From Pseudomonadota bacterium (GTDB lineage Bacteria; Pseudomonadota; Alphaproteobacteria; Sphingomonadales; Sphingomonadaceae): a DNA stretch of 64,000 nucleotides. Below are positions 51,035 to 60,102 of this stretch, in pieces (position 1 is the stretch's first letter; every line of letters starts with the position of its first letter). A program made the position numbers and the translations under genes. Where the stretch lies: positions 1 to 64,000 of the forward strand of contig JAEXFD010000040.1 of the NCBI GenBank assembly GCA_023400405.1. Direction: 5' to 3'. The notes under the pieces were generated by a model. It had not been told where the DNA came from and made no database searches. It saw nothing but the letters and a program-made list of their open reading frames with translations.

Positions 51035-51859
51035 ATGAGGGCGCAGATCGAGGCGGCCGGCACGCTGGTGATCGGGGCCGCGGCGATGGCGGCGATCCTG
51101 CTCGCCGGGCCGGCCCTCGTCGCTCCGCTCGTCCCGACGCGCTGGTCGCAGGCCGGGCAGGAGGCGGTGTTCGTCGTGGCCCTTTACGGTGCGATGGTGG
51201 CGGTGGCGCTGCTCGCAGGCGTCATCCTGCAGCGAAAGGTGACGTCGCTCGGCATCGGTCCCGGGCGCCGTCTGGCGACGGGGCTTTCGATCGGCCTGTC
51301 GGGAATCGCGCTGGCGACGGGCTTTGCCGCGATTGCGGGGACGTTGACCGGGGGCGCGGGCGGCGCCGGGAGCCTGGCCTTCCTGCTGCTCGGCTGGGTG
51401 CTGGTGCTGTTCCAGGCCGCTGCGGAGGAACTCTATTTCCGCGGATGGATCCAGCCCGTGCTTGCCGGCGCCTGGGGCGTCTTGCCGGCGATCGGAGTCT
51501 CCGCGCTCGTCTTCGCCGCGCTGCACCTGATCGGCGCAGCTGCGGCGCCCTTGTCCTTCCTCAACCTGCTACTTGGCGGCCTCTTGTTCGGTGCACTGGC
51601 AGCGCAGGGCGGGGGGCTGGCCGGCGCGATCGGGGCCCATTTCGCCTGGAACGGCACCGAACAGCTCGTGCTCGGGCTCGATCCCAATCCGGGGATCGGC
51701 AGCTTCGGCAGCTTGTTCGATTTCGACCTGGCCGGTGCTCCGATCTGGGGCGGCTCTGCCGAGGGCCTCAATGCCAGCCTCGCCATGGCGATGGCGCTGA
51801 TCGTCCTGCTCGTTCCCCTCGCGATGCTGGCGCGCCGGCCCGCGGCTAGTCTGCGGTAG
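51035..51859 (+). CDS. CPBP-family intramembrane metalloprotease
   Basis: A 274-residue membrane protein with about eight helices and the CPBP (CAAX/Abi) motifs: EELYFRGWI (EExxxR), FAALHLIG (FxxxH) and HFAWN (HxxxN). These are glutamyl intramembrane proteases related to Rce1. It begins 16 bases after the CHAT stop on the same strand. A six-codon frame (ATG 51018 to TGA 51036-51038) ends by overlapping its ATG. Target unknown; the operon position suggests that it acts on the TPS-CHAT system. Its end overlaps the convergent M23 gene by 14 bases. Confidence 0.85.
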   Translation: MRAQIEAAGTLVIGAAAMAAILLAGPALVAPLVPTRWSQAGQEAVFVVALYGAMVAVALLAGVILQRKVTSLGIGPGRRLATGLSIGLSGIALATGFAAIAGTLTGGAGGAGSLAFLLLGWVLVLFQAAAEELYFRGWIQPVLAGAWGVLPAIGVSALVFAALHLIGAAAAPLSFLNLLLGGLLFGALAAQGGGLAGAIGAHFAWNGTEQLVLGLDPNPGIGSFGSLFDFDLAGAPIWGGSAEGLNASLAMAMALIVLLVPLAMLARRPAASLR

Positions 51860-53285
51860 CCGCGCGTTGCTGGTCGACTCGATCCCGCTCCTGGCGAAAC
51901 GCCGCCAGCGCCTTGCCGGCGAGCGAATGGCCCGTGCCCGTCTCGATCGTCAGCGGATCGACCGGCTGGCCGTTGATATGGACTTCGTAATGAAGGTGCG
52001 GGCCGGTCGAGCGGCCGGTCGTGCCGACTTCGCCGATCTGCTGCCCCTGGGCGACATGCGCGCCCACCGCAATGCCGGGCAGGATGCGGTTCATGTGCAG
52101 GTAGAGCGTCTCCCAGCCATTGTCGTGGCGCAGGCGGACGAAATTGCCGTTGGGCCCCTTGGGGCCGGCGAACTCGACCGTCGCGCTGCCCGAGGCATAG
52201 ATCGGCGTGCCGGTGGGCGCCGCGAAGTCGGTGCCGCGGTGCATCTTCTGGTAGCCGAGGATCGGGTGCTCGCGCATGCCGAAGCGCGACGTGATCCGCG
52301 CCGAATCGACGGGCGTGCGCATCAGCGAACGCACGGTGCTGAGGCCGTTGCCGTCGAACCAGCCCGCCTCGCGCTCGCCGGGCGGCGTGAAGCGATAGAG
52401 CGCGCGCGACTTGGCTGCAGTGCGCAGCGAGACATAGACCAGCCGCGGCACGCCCACCGCCTCGCCGGCGGGGTTGTAGGCCTGTTCGAACGCGGCCTCG
52501 AAAATGTCGCCGGGCGCGACTTCGCGCTGCATGTCGAAATCGAAGCTGAAGGCATTGGCGAAGTCGCTGATCAGGCTGTCGGTCACGCCGGCGGCGACGG
52601 CCGAGCTGTAGAAGCTGTTGCTGTCCATCTCGCCGCGCACGACGGTCAGGCGGGTCTTGAGCGCTGCGCTGAGCTTCTTCGCCTCGAAACCGCCCTGCGC
52701 GCTTCGGCGCAAGACCAGTCCGGCGCCATCGCTGCGGGTCGCCTCGAGCGAATCGAGCTGCGCCGTGCCGGCCTCACCCCGCAGATCGAAGATCAGCCGG
52801 ATCTCTCCCGGGGCATTGCCGAGCGCCGCCCGCGCCTGGCGCGCCGCCTCGGCGGCTTCGGACGGGGCAATGCCGCCCGAGCGCAGCGTATCCTCGATCT
52901 CGGCGGCGCTGGAGAGCACCAGCGTGCGACGGCTGGTGAGTGCGGCTGGCGTGTCGGGCAGCGAAGCGCCCGATGCCGGGCTCGGCGCGACCTTGTGATC
53001 CGAACGTCCGGCATGGGCGATCAGCGCGCCCGCCAGCGCCAGCGCGGCGCCGGTGCCGAACGCCATGCCATAGCGGCGGACTTGCGGATTGAGGGGTTCG
53101 CGGGGACGCTCGACGGGCGGGGGCGGGGGCGGGGGCGGGGGCGGGGGCGGGGGAACGGCCGATGGTCCGGGACCGCGGCCCCAGGAACGCGGATCGAACG
53201 ACGCCTCTTCGCCCGCAGCGGCGGGCGCCTTTTCGCCCGAAAGCCAGGTCCGGGGGTCGAACGAGGGTTCGTCACGATCCTGCAT
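51846..53285 (-). CDS. membrane-anchored M23 peptidoglycan endopeptidase with polyproline N-terminus
   Basis: A 479-residue protein. The cytosolic N-terminus has a duplicated SFDPRTWLSGEK / SFDPRSWGRGPG motif and a run of 12 prolines, then a transmembrane helix (about residues 73-92, MAFGTGAALALAGALIAH). A periplasmic linker with an OapA/LysM-like segment follows. The C-terminal M23 domain has the zinc ligands in HRGTDFAAP and HLHYEVHING and the GNFVRLRHDNGWETLYLHM core. It cuts peptide cross-links in peptidoglycan. It is divergent from the T6SS operon by 118 bases, which suggests a wall-opening role for the machine (inference). The proline run is a GGGGGC hexamer repeat. Confidence 0.9.
   Translation of the reverse strand: MQDRDEPSFDPRTWLSGEKAPAAAGEEASFDPRSWGRGPGPSAVPPPPPPPPPPPPPVERPREPLNPQVRRYGMAFGTGAALALAGALIAHAGRSDHKVAPSPASGASLPDTPAALTSRRTLVLSSAAEIEDTLRSGGIAPSEAAEAARQARAALGNAPGEIRLIFDLRGEAGTAQLDSLEATRSDGAGLVLRRSAQGGFEAKKLSAALKTRLTVVRGEMDSNSFYSSAVAAGVTDSLISDFANAFSFDFDMQREVAPGDIFEAAFEQAYNPAGEAVGVPRLVYVSLRTAAKSRALYRFTPPGEREAGWFDGNGLSTVRSLMRTPVDSARITSRFGMREHPILGYQKMHRGTDFAAPTGTPIYASGSATVEFAGPKGPNGNFVRLRHDNGWETLYLHMNRILPGIAVGAHVAQGQQIGEVGTTGRSTGPHLHYEVHINGQPVDPLTIETGTGHSLAGKALAAFRQERDRVDQQRAATAD
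53115..53153. repeat. GGGGGC hexamer tandem repeat in the M23 gene
   Basis: About six copies of GGGGGC on the plus strand, coding (GCCCCC) for the polyproline run on the minus strand. Being a hexamer, length changes stay in frame, so it would change linker length rather than switch the gene off. Confidence 0.8.
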
Positions 53286-53403
53286 GCACGCGCCGCCCTG
53301 TGTTACGCGCGGGCGGTGCTGCCCGCAGGCGCTTCAGATAACGTTGCTTTATGGGAATCGGAAGCTGTGCTTAAACGATGCGCTCTGCTCGAAGGAGTGG
53401 GAT

Positions 53404-54744
53404 ATGGCCGGTAATAATCGCGTCGCCTGGCGCGAGGGCATGTTCTTGCGGCCGCAGCATTTCCAGGCGCAGGATCGCCACATCGACGCGCTCGTGCGCG
53501 CGCGGGTGAACAGCATCTGCCCCTGGCCCTGGGGCTTTACCGAGCTGGTGATCGACGAAGACCTGGCGAGCCTGGGCAAGTTCGGCGTGGTTCGCGCGAC
53601 CGGGGTGCTGCCCGACGGCACGCCCTTCGCGATTCCCGACGACATGCCGCCGCCCGAGCCGCTCGACGTGCCCGCGGAGGCGCGCGACTCGATCGTCTAT
53701 CTCACCCTGCCGGCGCACCAGGAAGGGGTGAGCGAATTCCGCGACGCGGAGAGCAATGCGCTCGACGCGCGCTTCCTCGTCGACGAACGCGAGACCGCCG
53801 ATGCCTTTTCGGACGATCGCACGACCGAGGGCATCGATTATGGCCGCCCGAACCTGCGCTACGGCATCCTGCGCGACCAGATCTACGGCCGGGTGACGCT
53901 CGGCACCGTGCGAGTGCGCGAAGTCCATAACAAGCGCGTGATGTTCGACGATCGCTTCATCCCGCCGACGCTCGACAAGAACGCCTCGCTCCGCCTGCGC
54001 GGCGCGGTGACCGACATTCTCGGCCGGGCCGAGCAGCGCGCCGAGGAACTGGCGATCCGCGCGGTCGAGGCGACCGACGGCGGCGCCGAGACCTTCGGCA
54101 GCTTCCTGCTGCTCCAGTCGCTCAATCGCTGGGTGCCGGTGCTCCAGCATGCCGAGCGACTGCCGATGCTGCACCCCGAGCGGCTCTACGAGACCTTCGT
54201 GGCGATGGCCGGGGAGATCGCGACGATGATCCGCCCCGAGCGCAAGCCGCCGCCCTTGCCGCGCTATGATCACGAGCATCCCCAGACCTGCTTCGATCCC
54301 GTGCTCGACTTGCTCCAGTCGATGCTGGCCGCGGTGTTCGATCGCTCGGCGGTCCAGCTGCCGCTCGAGAACGCTGGCCCCGGAGCTTATGTCTCGAAGA
54401 TCACGGACCACAACCTGTTCCAGAACGGCTATTTCTACCTCGCCGTCGCGGCTTCGGCGCCGCTCGAGGAAATCCGCGGGCTGTTCCCCTCCGTTGCCAA
54501 GATCGGCGCGATCGGGAAGATGCGGCAGATCGTCGACAGCGCGCTGCCCGGTGTGCCGTTGCGCCACACGCCCACGCCGCCGCCGCAAATCCGCGTGCTG
54601 CCGGGCTTCGTCTATTTCGAACTCGATCGCGGGGCCGCCGATTGGCGCGATCTCGCCAGCGCACCGGCACTCGGCCTGCACGTCGCCGGTGACTGGCCGC
54701 AGCTCAAGCTCGAATTGTGGTGCGTGAAGAGGGCCGGGCGATGA
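53404..54744 (+). CDS. tssK: type VI secretion baseplate subunit TssK
   Basis: The adaptor linking the T6SS baseplate to the membrane complex. A 446-residue protein starting MAGNNRVAWREGMFLRPQHFQAQDRHIDALV, the strongly conserved TssK start, followed by PWPWGFTELVIDEDLASLGKFGV, then the coiled neck and C-terminal domain (GYFYLAVAASAPLEEIRGLFPSVAKIG, LPGVPLRHTPTPPPQIRVLPGFVYFELDRG). AAGGAG lies seven bases before the ATG. It is the first gene of the T6SS train on this strand and overlaps tssL (ATGA). It faces the M23 gene. Confidence 0.95.
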   Translation: MAGNNRVAWREGMFLRPQHFQAQDRHIDALVRARVNSICPWPWGFTELVIDEDLASLGKFGVVRATGVLPDGTPFAIPDDMPPPEPLDVPAEARDSIVYLTLPAHQEGVSEFRDAESNALDARFLVDERETADAFSDDRTTEGIDYGRPNLRYGILRDQIYGRVTLGTVRVREVHNKRVMFDDRFIPPTLDKNASLRLRGAVTDILGRAEQRAEELAIRAVEATDGGAETFGSFLLLQSLNRWVPVLQHAERLPMLHPERLYETFVAMAGEIATMIRPERKPPPLPRYDHEHPQTCFDPVLDLLQSMLAAVFDRSAVQLPLENAGPGAYVSKITDHNLFQNGYFYLAVAASAPLEEIRGLFPSVAKIGAIGKMRQIVDSALPGVPLRHTPTPPPQIRVLPGFVYFELDRGAADWRDLASAPALGLHVAGDWPQLKLELWCVKRAGR

Positions 54745-56126
54745 GCAACGGCGCCGGCGACGGCAATGGCGGCGACGGCAACCGCACGGTCTTCCGGCCT
54801 TCGCCCTTGCAGGGGCTGGGCGGGGCAGGGCGTCCCGCGGATCCGGGCTATGATCCCGCGCCCGCGCTGTCGCGCACCGGCCCGGCACAGCAAGGGGTTC
54901 GGCTCGATCCGTCGCGCCTTGCGGAGGACGACGTGCCCCGGCCGGCCAAGCCGCGGGCCGTTCGCAACGTCATGCTCACCGAGGCCGCGCCGGTGCTCGC
55001 GCTCGCCGCCGGCATCCGCGCCGGCCGCGTCCGCGCGCCGCTGCCGCAGTTCCATCGCGAGGCGACCCAGCTGATCGCCGCCTTCGACCGCGCGATCGCG
55101 CCGCGTTACCGCGAGGAAGTCCGCCAGCGCGCCAAATACGCCGTCTGCGCGACGATCGACGACATCGCCCAAAACCTGCCGAACATCGGCACCGACGGCG
55201 CCGAATGGGCGCGGCGATCGATGGTCGTCCAGTTCTTCCAGGAGAATATCGGCGGCGACCGCTTCTGGCAGCTGACCGACGACATGCTGCGCGCGCCGGC
55301 CGACAATCTCGATATCATCGAGCTCTATCATGCCTGCCTCGCCGCCGGGTTCGAGGGCCGCTTCCGCGTCATGCCCGACGGCAAGCGCCGGCTGCACGAG
55401 ATCATGGCCAAGCTCCAGGGCGCGCTTCAGCACACGCGCGCGCTCTCCCAAACCGAACTGGTGCCGCATTGGCGCGGCGTCGCGGCACCGCTCAAGCGCC
55501 TCGGCCTGTGGAACCTGATCGCGCTTGCGGCGGCGGCGGCGGCGGTGTTGCTGCTGCTCGTCTATATCGTGCTGCGGCTGATCCTGATGTCGAGCGGCGA
55601 GGCGCCCTCGACGGCGCTGGCCGGCGTCGCACCCGGCGCGCCGCTGACGCTTTCCCGGCCCGCCGCGGCGCTGCCGACCGGGGACAGCGCCCAGGCCGCG
55701 GGGCTCAAGAAATTCCTCGAGCCGGAGATCCGCGAGCATCTCGTCACCGTGGAGGAGGATGCGCAGACCGTGCGCGTCCGCACCACGGTCGGCCAGTTGT
55801 TCCAATCGGGCTCGGACCAGCTCGAAGCCGGGCGCGAGGCGTTGTTCCGGCGCATCGGCGCAGCGATCGAGAAGGAGAAGGGCGCAGTGACGATCGAGGG
55901 CCATGCCGATAGCGACCGCGTCGCGACCCTGGCCTTCCCGGACAACATGGCGCTGTCCCAGGCGCGGGCGGAAACGGTGGGCGAGATCGTCCGATCGACG
56001 TTGAGCGACCCGACCCGCGTCACCACCAAGGGAATGGGCGAAACCGTGCCGATCGCGTCGAACGATACGGCGGCGGGCAAATCGAAGAACCGGCGCGTCG
56101 AGATCATCGTGCCGCGGCGTTATTGA
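54741..56126 (+). CDS. tssL: type VI secretion membrane subunit TssL with OmpA-like domain
   Basis: A 461-residue extended TssL. The cytosolic DotU domain (about residues 75-240, TEAAPVLALAAGIR, YAVCATIDDIAQN, MVVQFFQENIGGDRFW, LLDIIELYHACLAAGFEGRF-like) is followed by one helix (LIALAAAAAAVLLLLVYIVLRLIL) and a periplasmic OmpA/MotB peptidoglycan-binding domain (IEGHADSDRVA, MALSQARAETV, TKGMGETVPIASNDTAAGKSKNRRVEIIV). The wall-binding domain anchors the complex. The N-terminal 70 residues are Gly/Pro-rich and disordered. Confidence 0.95.
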   Translation: MSNGAGDGNGGDGNRTVFRPSPLQGLGGAGRPADPGYDPAPALSRTGPAQQGVRLDPSRLAEDDVPRPAKPRAVRNVMLTEAAPVLALAAGIRAGRVRAPLPQFHREATQLIAAFDRAIAPRYREEVRQRAKYAVCATIDDIAQNLPNIGTDGAEWARRSMVVQFFQENIGGDRFWQLTDDMLRAPADNLDIIELYHACLAAGFEGRFRVMPDGKRRLHEIMAKLQGALQHTRALSQTELVPHWRGVAAPLKRLGLWNLIALAAAAAAVLLLLVYIVLRLILMSSGEAPSTALAGVAPGAPLTLSRPAAALPTGDSAQAAGLKKFLEPEIREHLVTVEEDAQTVRVRTTVGQLFQSGSDQLEAGREALFRRIGAAIEKEKGAVTIEGHADSDRVATLAFPDNMALSQARAETVGEIVRSTLSDPTRVTTKGMGETVPIASNDTAAGKSKNRRVEIIVPRRY

Positions 56127-56140
56127 GCGGAGCCAGGCGA

Positions 56141-59100
56141 ATGCGTCGTGTCTTCAAGAATTGGTGGTTCGTCACCCTCACCTGCGCGCTGCTGGTGGCG
56201 CTGCTGCTCGCCCTCGGCCTACCGCTGTTCGTCAAGTTCCTGCGGCCACTGTGGGTGCGGATCGCCTGCGTCCTGGTCGTTGCGGCGATCTGGGGGCTCG
56301 TCGCCTGGCTGCGCCATCGCCGCCATAAAAAGGCGGCCGATGCAATCGCCGCCGAACTCGCTGCGCCCGATCCGGCCGGGGAGGAAGGCAAGGCACTCGG
56401 CCAGCGCATGCGCGAGGCGGTCGCCCAGCTCAAATCGGCGTCGGGCAAGCAGCGCAACTATCTCTACACGCGCCCCTGGTATGTGATCATCGGCCCGCCC
56501 GGTGCGGGCAAGACCACGGCGCTGCTCAATTCGGGCCTGCGCTTTCCCTTCGGCGATACCGCGCTCAAGGGCGTTGGCGGCACGCGCAACCTCGATTTCT
56601 GGTTCGCCGACGAAGCGGTGATGGTCGATACCGCCGGCCGCTACACCACGCAGGATTCGGACTATCAGGTCGATAGCCGCGGCTGGACCTCGTTCCTGTC
56701 GCTGCTCAAGAAGCATCGGCCGCTCCAGCCGGTCAATGGCGTGATCGTCGCGATCGGCGTGGACGAACTGCTCGCCGCCGATTGCGCGAAGATCGACGCC
56801 CATGCCGCCGCGGTGCGCCGCCGCCTGGTCGAGCTGCGCAAGACGCTCGAAGTCGCCGCGCCGATCTATGTCCTGGTCACCAAGGCGGACCTGCTCGCCG
56901 GCTTCACCGAATATTTCGACGATCTCGACGTCGAGGGCCGCCGCGCCGTGCTCGGGCAGACCTTCGATCAGGCGCGCGGCAGGCCTGGCGCGGACGATGT
57001 CGCCGGCGCGTTCGACGACGTCGCCCAGGCGGTGGCCGATCGCCAGGCCAAGCGGCTGTTCGACGAAGTCGATCCGATGCGGCGCGCATTGCTGCTCGGC
57101 TTTCCGGCCCAGCTCGGCTCGCTGCGCGCGCGGGTCGCCCGCTTCCTCGAAGGCGCATTCACGAGTGGCGACGAGCCGACCGGCCAGCTTCGCGGCTTCT
57201 ATCTGACCAGCGGCGTCCAGCAGGGGGCGCCGCTCGACCGGATCCTCGCCGGCATGGCGGACATCTATGACCGTCCCGCCGATCCGGCGCCGGGCGCGGG
57301 CGGATCGGGCCGCGCCTATTTCCTCAACCGCCTGCTCGGCGACGTGATGTTCGGCGAGTCGGGGCTGGTGACGATGGACCCCGCCGCGCGCCGACGTCAG
57401 CGCGCGCGGCTGGTTGCGGGCCTCGTCGCAATCGCCGCGGTCGTGCTGCTCACCTTCGCCGCATGGGGCGTCAGCTTCGCGAACAACCGCGGCTTCCAGA
57501 ACGACCTGCTCGCCAAGACCGAAGCCGCCAAGGGCCAGTTGCGCGAGGCAGGCATCGACCTGCAGCAGGTCCGCGATAGCGACGGCGACCTGCGCGCCGC
57601 GCTGCCCGGCCTCAACGCGCTGCGGGCGCTGCCGCGCGGCTATGCCGATCGCCAGAAAGGCGGCCCGCCGCTGGCGATGACCTTCGGCCTCTACGAAAGC
57701 GGCCTCAGCCGCCAGGCCGAGGAGACCTATCGCGAGGCGCTGCGCCGCGTAATGCTGCCCCGCCTGATGCTGCGGCTCGAGCAATATATGCGCAGCCATG
57801 GCGGCGACGCGATGGCGCTGTACGAGCCGCTCAAAGTCTATCTGATGCTCGGCCAGCAGGGGCCGATGGACGCCAAGACGGTCAAGCGCTGGGTGAAGAA
57901 TGACTGGGCGACCGAAGTCTATCCGGGGTCCGATAGCAACGCCGAGCGCGGCCAACTCGCCGCGCATCTCGATGCGCTGCTCGAGGACAAGAATCTCGCC
58001 GGCGTCTGGGCCGATCGCAAGCCGCCGCTCGACGGGGCCCTGGTCGCCAGCGCCCGTGCGGCGATCGGGACGCTCTCGCTCGCCGATCGGGCTTATGCCG
58101 TGATGAAGCAGAAGGCGGCGACGGCCGGCGCCGATTGGGAGGCGGCCAACATCCTTTCGCAAGGCGATGCCATCGCCTTCGCCAATCGCGAGCAGGTGCT
58201 GCAAGTCCGGGTCCCCTATTTCTTCACGCGGGACGGTTTCGAGAAGAGCTATACGCTCGGCCTGGCCACGGTGCAGGAAGACCTGAAGCGCGACCTGTGG
58301 GTGCTCGGCGGCGATGCCCGCACCGGCGGCGTGCAGGAGGAGATGAGCAATATCCGGCCGGGCGTCGCCGGACTCTATGCCAAGGATTACATCGCCGCCT
58401 GGGAAGCGGTGATCGCAGCGATGCAGCCGGCGGACTATTTCCGCGATCCCGCCGCCTTCGGGGCGATGACCAAGAGCCCGTCGCCGCTCAAGCGCGTGCT
58501 GCTCGAGCTCAGGAAGAACACGATCTTCGACGGCGGCGCCCAGGCCGTGGGCAAGCGCATGGTCCGCGACCGGATCAACCGTTCGCGGCTCGGCCGCTAT
58601 GCCGGCGACGCCACCGCGGGCCGCGCGATGGGGCTCGATGCCGGGGCGGAGATCAGCAATTATTTCGAGCCGGTCCACGACTATGTCGGCGACGGCAAGA
58701 ACTCCGCGCCGATCGACGAGTTCGTCGCCGCGGTGAAGGCTGCGGGCCAGGCGGTGATCGCGGCCAATTCGGTCGGCGGGGGCGGCGGCTCGGACGCCAC
58801 CCAGGCACAGATGGCGACTGCCATGGCGTCGGTGAAAGCCGCCGCGGCGGGCGCCCCCCCGCAGCTCCAGCGCTTCGTCAATGCTGCGGCCGGCGGCGGC
58901 TCGGCGGCGCAGATCAGCGCCGCCAAGGGTGCCGTGTCCGAAGCCTATGCCCAATCCGTGCTGCCGGCCTGCCAGGAGGTCGCGAAGGAGCATTTCCCTT
59001 TTTTCGGGGCCGCCGCGGCGGATGCCTCGGCGGTTGACGTGCTGCGCGTGTTCGGGATGGGCGGAACGATCGACGGCTTCGTCCAGCAGCGGCTGAAGTC

Positions 59101-59611
59101 GCTGATCGACACCAGCGGGCCGGTCTGGCGCTGGAAGCAGGACGATCCGATCGCCCGCACGCTCGATCCGGGCAGCCCCGAGCAGCTCGCGCGGGCGGCG
59201 CAGATCCGCGACCTGCTTGCCGGCGGGCTGCCGATCAAGGTGTCGATCGCGCGGTTCGGGCCGGGCGTCACCGCGGTGGAAGTCGCCAATGGCGGATCGA
59301 CCTACAAGTTCGATGCGACCAACAACCAGCCCAAGCCGCTGCTCTGGTCGGTCTCGGGCGGTCTGCCCCAAGCCTCGGTGGTGCTCTATCAGGCGGACGG
59401 GAAGGAACTGCGCCGCTTCGAGGCGGAGGGCCCCTGGGCGCTGTTCCGGCTGATCGGCAAGTCGCAGATGCAGAATGCCGGCGCGCAGGCGATCCGTGCG
59501 ACCTTCGGCGAGGGGAATGGCAGCGCGACGGTCGCGATCCAGCTGCCCAGCCAGCGCAACCCCTTCAGCCGCGGCGACCTCTGGTCGTTCCGTTGCCCGG
59601 CGGCGCTGTGA
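56141..59611 (+). CDS. tssM: type VI secretion membrane subunit TssM (IcmF family)
   Basis: A 1156-residue inner-membrane core protein. Two N-terminal helices (TLTCALLVALLLALGLPLFV; IACVLVVAAIWGLVAWL), a cytosolic NTPase-like domain with Walker A GPPGAGKTT (Lys124) and DTAGRYTTQDSDYQVDSRGWTSFL, a third helix (LVAGLVAIAAVVLLTFAAWGV) and a long periplasmic IcmF/TssJ-binding region to the C-terminus (PFSRGDLWSFRCPAAL). Walker A is intact, unlike some TssM. ATG 56141 was chosen; TTG 56123 overlaps the tssL stop and is an alternative. Confidence 0.95.
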   Translation: MRRVFKNWWFVTLTCALLVALLLALGLPLFVKFLRPLWVRIACVLVVAAIWGLVAWLRHRRHKKAADAIAAELAAPDPAGEEGKALGQRMREAVAQLKSASGKQRNYLYTRPWYVIIGPPGAGKTTALLNSGLRFPFGDTALKGVGGTRNLDFWFADEAVMVDTAGRYTTQDSDYQVDSRGWTSFLSLLKKHRPLQPVNGVIVAIGVDELLAADCAKIDAHAAAVRRRLVELRKTLEVAAPIYVLVTKADLLAGFTEYFDDLDVEGRRAVLGQTFDQARGRPGADDVAGAFDDVAQAVADRQAKRLFDEVDPMRRALLLGFPAQLGSLRARVARFLEGAFTSGDEPTGQLRGFYLTSGVQQGAPLDRILAGMADIYDRPADPAPGAGGSGRAYFLNRLLGDVMFGESGLVTMDPAARRRQRARLVAGLVAIAAVVLLTFAAWGVSFANNRGFQNDLLAKTEAAKGQLREAGIDLQQVRDSDGDLRAALPGLNALRALPRGYADRQKGGPPLAMTFGLYESGLSRQAEETYREALRRVMLPRLMLRLEQYMRSHGGDAMALYEPLKVYLMLGQQGPMDAKTVKRWVKNDWATEVYPGSDSNAERGQLAAHLDALLEDKNLAGVWADRKPPLDGALVASARAAIGTLSLADRAYAVMKQKAATAGADWEAANILSQGDAIAFANREQVLQVRVPYFFTRDGFEKSYTLGLATVQEDLKRDLWVLGGDARTGGVQEEMSNIRPGVAGLYAKDYIAAWEAVIAAMQPADYFRDPAAFGAMTKSPSPLKRVLLELRKNTIFDGGAQAVGKRMVRDRINRSRLGRYAGDATAGRAMGLDAGAEISNYFEPVHDYVGDGKNSAPIDEFVAAVKAAGQAVIAANSVGGGGGSDATQAQMATAMASVKAAAAGAPPQLQRFVNAAAGGGSAAQISAAKGAVSEAYAQSVLPACQEVAKEHFPFFGAAAADASAVDVLRVFGMGGTIDGFVQQRLKSLIDTSGPVWRWKQDDPIARTLDPGSPEQLARAAQIRDLLAGGLPIKVSIARFGPGVTAVEVANGGSTYKFDATNNQPKPLLWSVSGGLPQASVVLYQADGKELRRFEAEGPWALFRLIGKSQMQNAGAQAIRATFGEGNGSATVAIQLPSQRNPFSRGDLWSFRCPAAL

Positions 59612-60102
59612 GCGGCGCGCGCCTGTTCGGCAAGCTGCCGGCGCATGGCGATTTCGTCGCCCGTGGCGTCGCGGCGGCGGAGCGCGAGGCGCTGGATCTT
59701 TGGCTGTCGGGCGAGATGGTGACGGCCCGGGCCTTGCTGGGCGACGCCTTCGACGATCGCTATGGGCGCGTGCCGCCCTGGCGGTTCGCCGGTTCCGGCG
59801 AGGCCGGCGTGTTGATCGCTTCGGTCGACAAGGTTGGGCGACGCTATCCGCTTTATCTTGGCGTCGAGGGCGGCGAGAACGCTGCGGAACAGTGCGAGGA
59901 GCTGGTCTATCGCGCCTTTTCGGAAGGGTGGGACGCCGATCGCCTGGCCGGCGACGCCGCGGCCATCCCCTCCGCTGAGGGAGAGGCCGGCCCGCCGCGA
60001 TGGTGGACCCTGGGTGGTGAGGGATTCGGTGCGGCCTTTCGGGAAGGCGAGCGGCCGGAGGGATTGCTCGCCACGATGTTGATGACCACGGAGGATGCAT
60101 GA
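59608..60102 (+). CDS. tagF: type VI secretion regulator TagF (ImpM family)
   Basis: A 164-residue protein starting GARLFGKLPAHGDFVARG, with GRVPPWRF, GVLIASVDKVGRRYPLYLG and EELVYRAFSEGWDADRLA, the ImpM/TagF pattern. TagF represses T6SS assembly post-translationally and is paired with the PppA/PpkA pathway in other bacteria. The GTG start overlaps the tssM stop (GTGA); the TTG at 59593 is less likely. It overlaps pppA. Confidence 0.88.
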   Translation: MSGARLFGKLPAHGDFVARGVAAAEREALDLWLSGEMVTARALLGDAFDDRYGRVPPWRFAGSGEAGVLIASVDKVGRRYPLYLGVEGGENAAEQCEELVYRAFSEGWDADRLAGDAAAIPSAEGEAGPPRWWTLGGEGFGAAFREGERPEGLLATMLMTTEDA

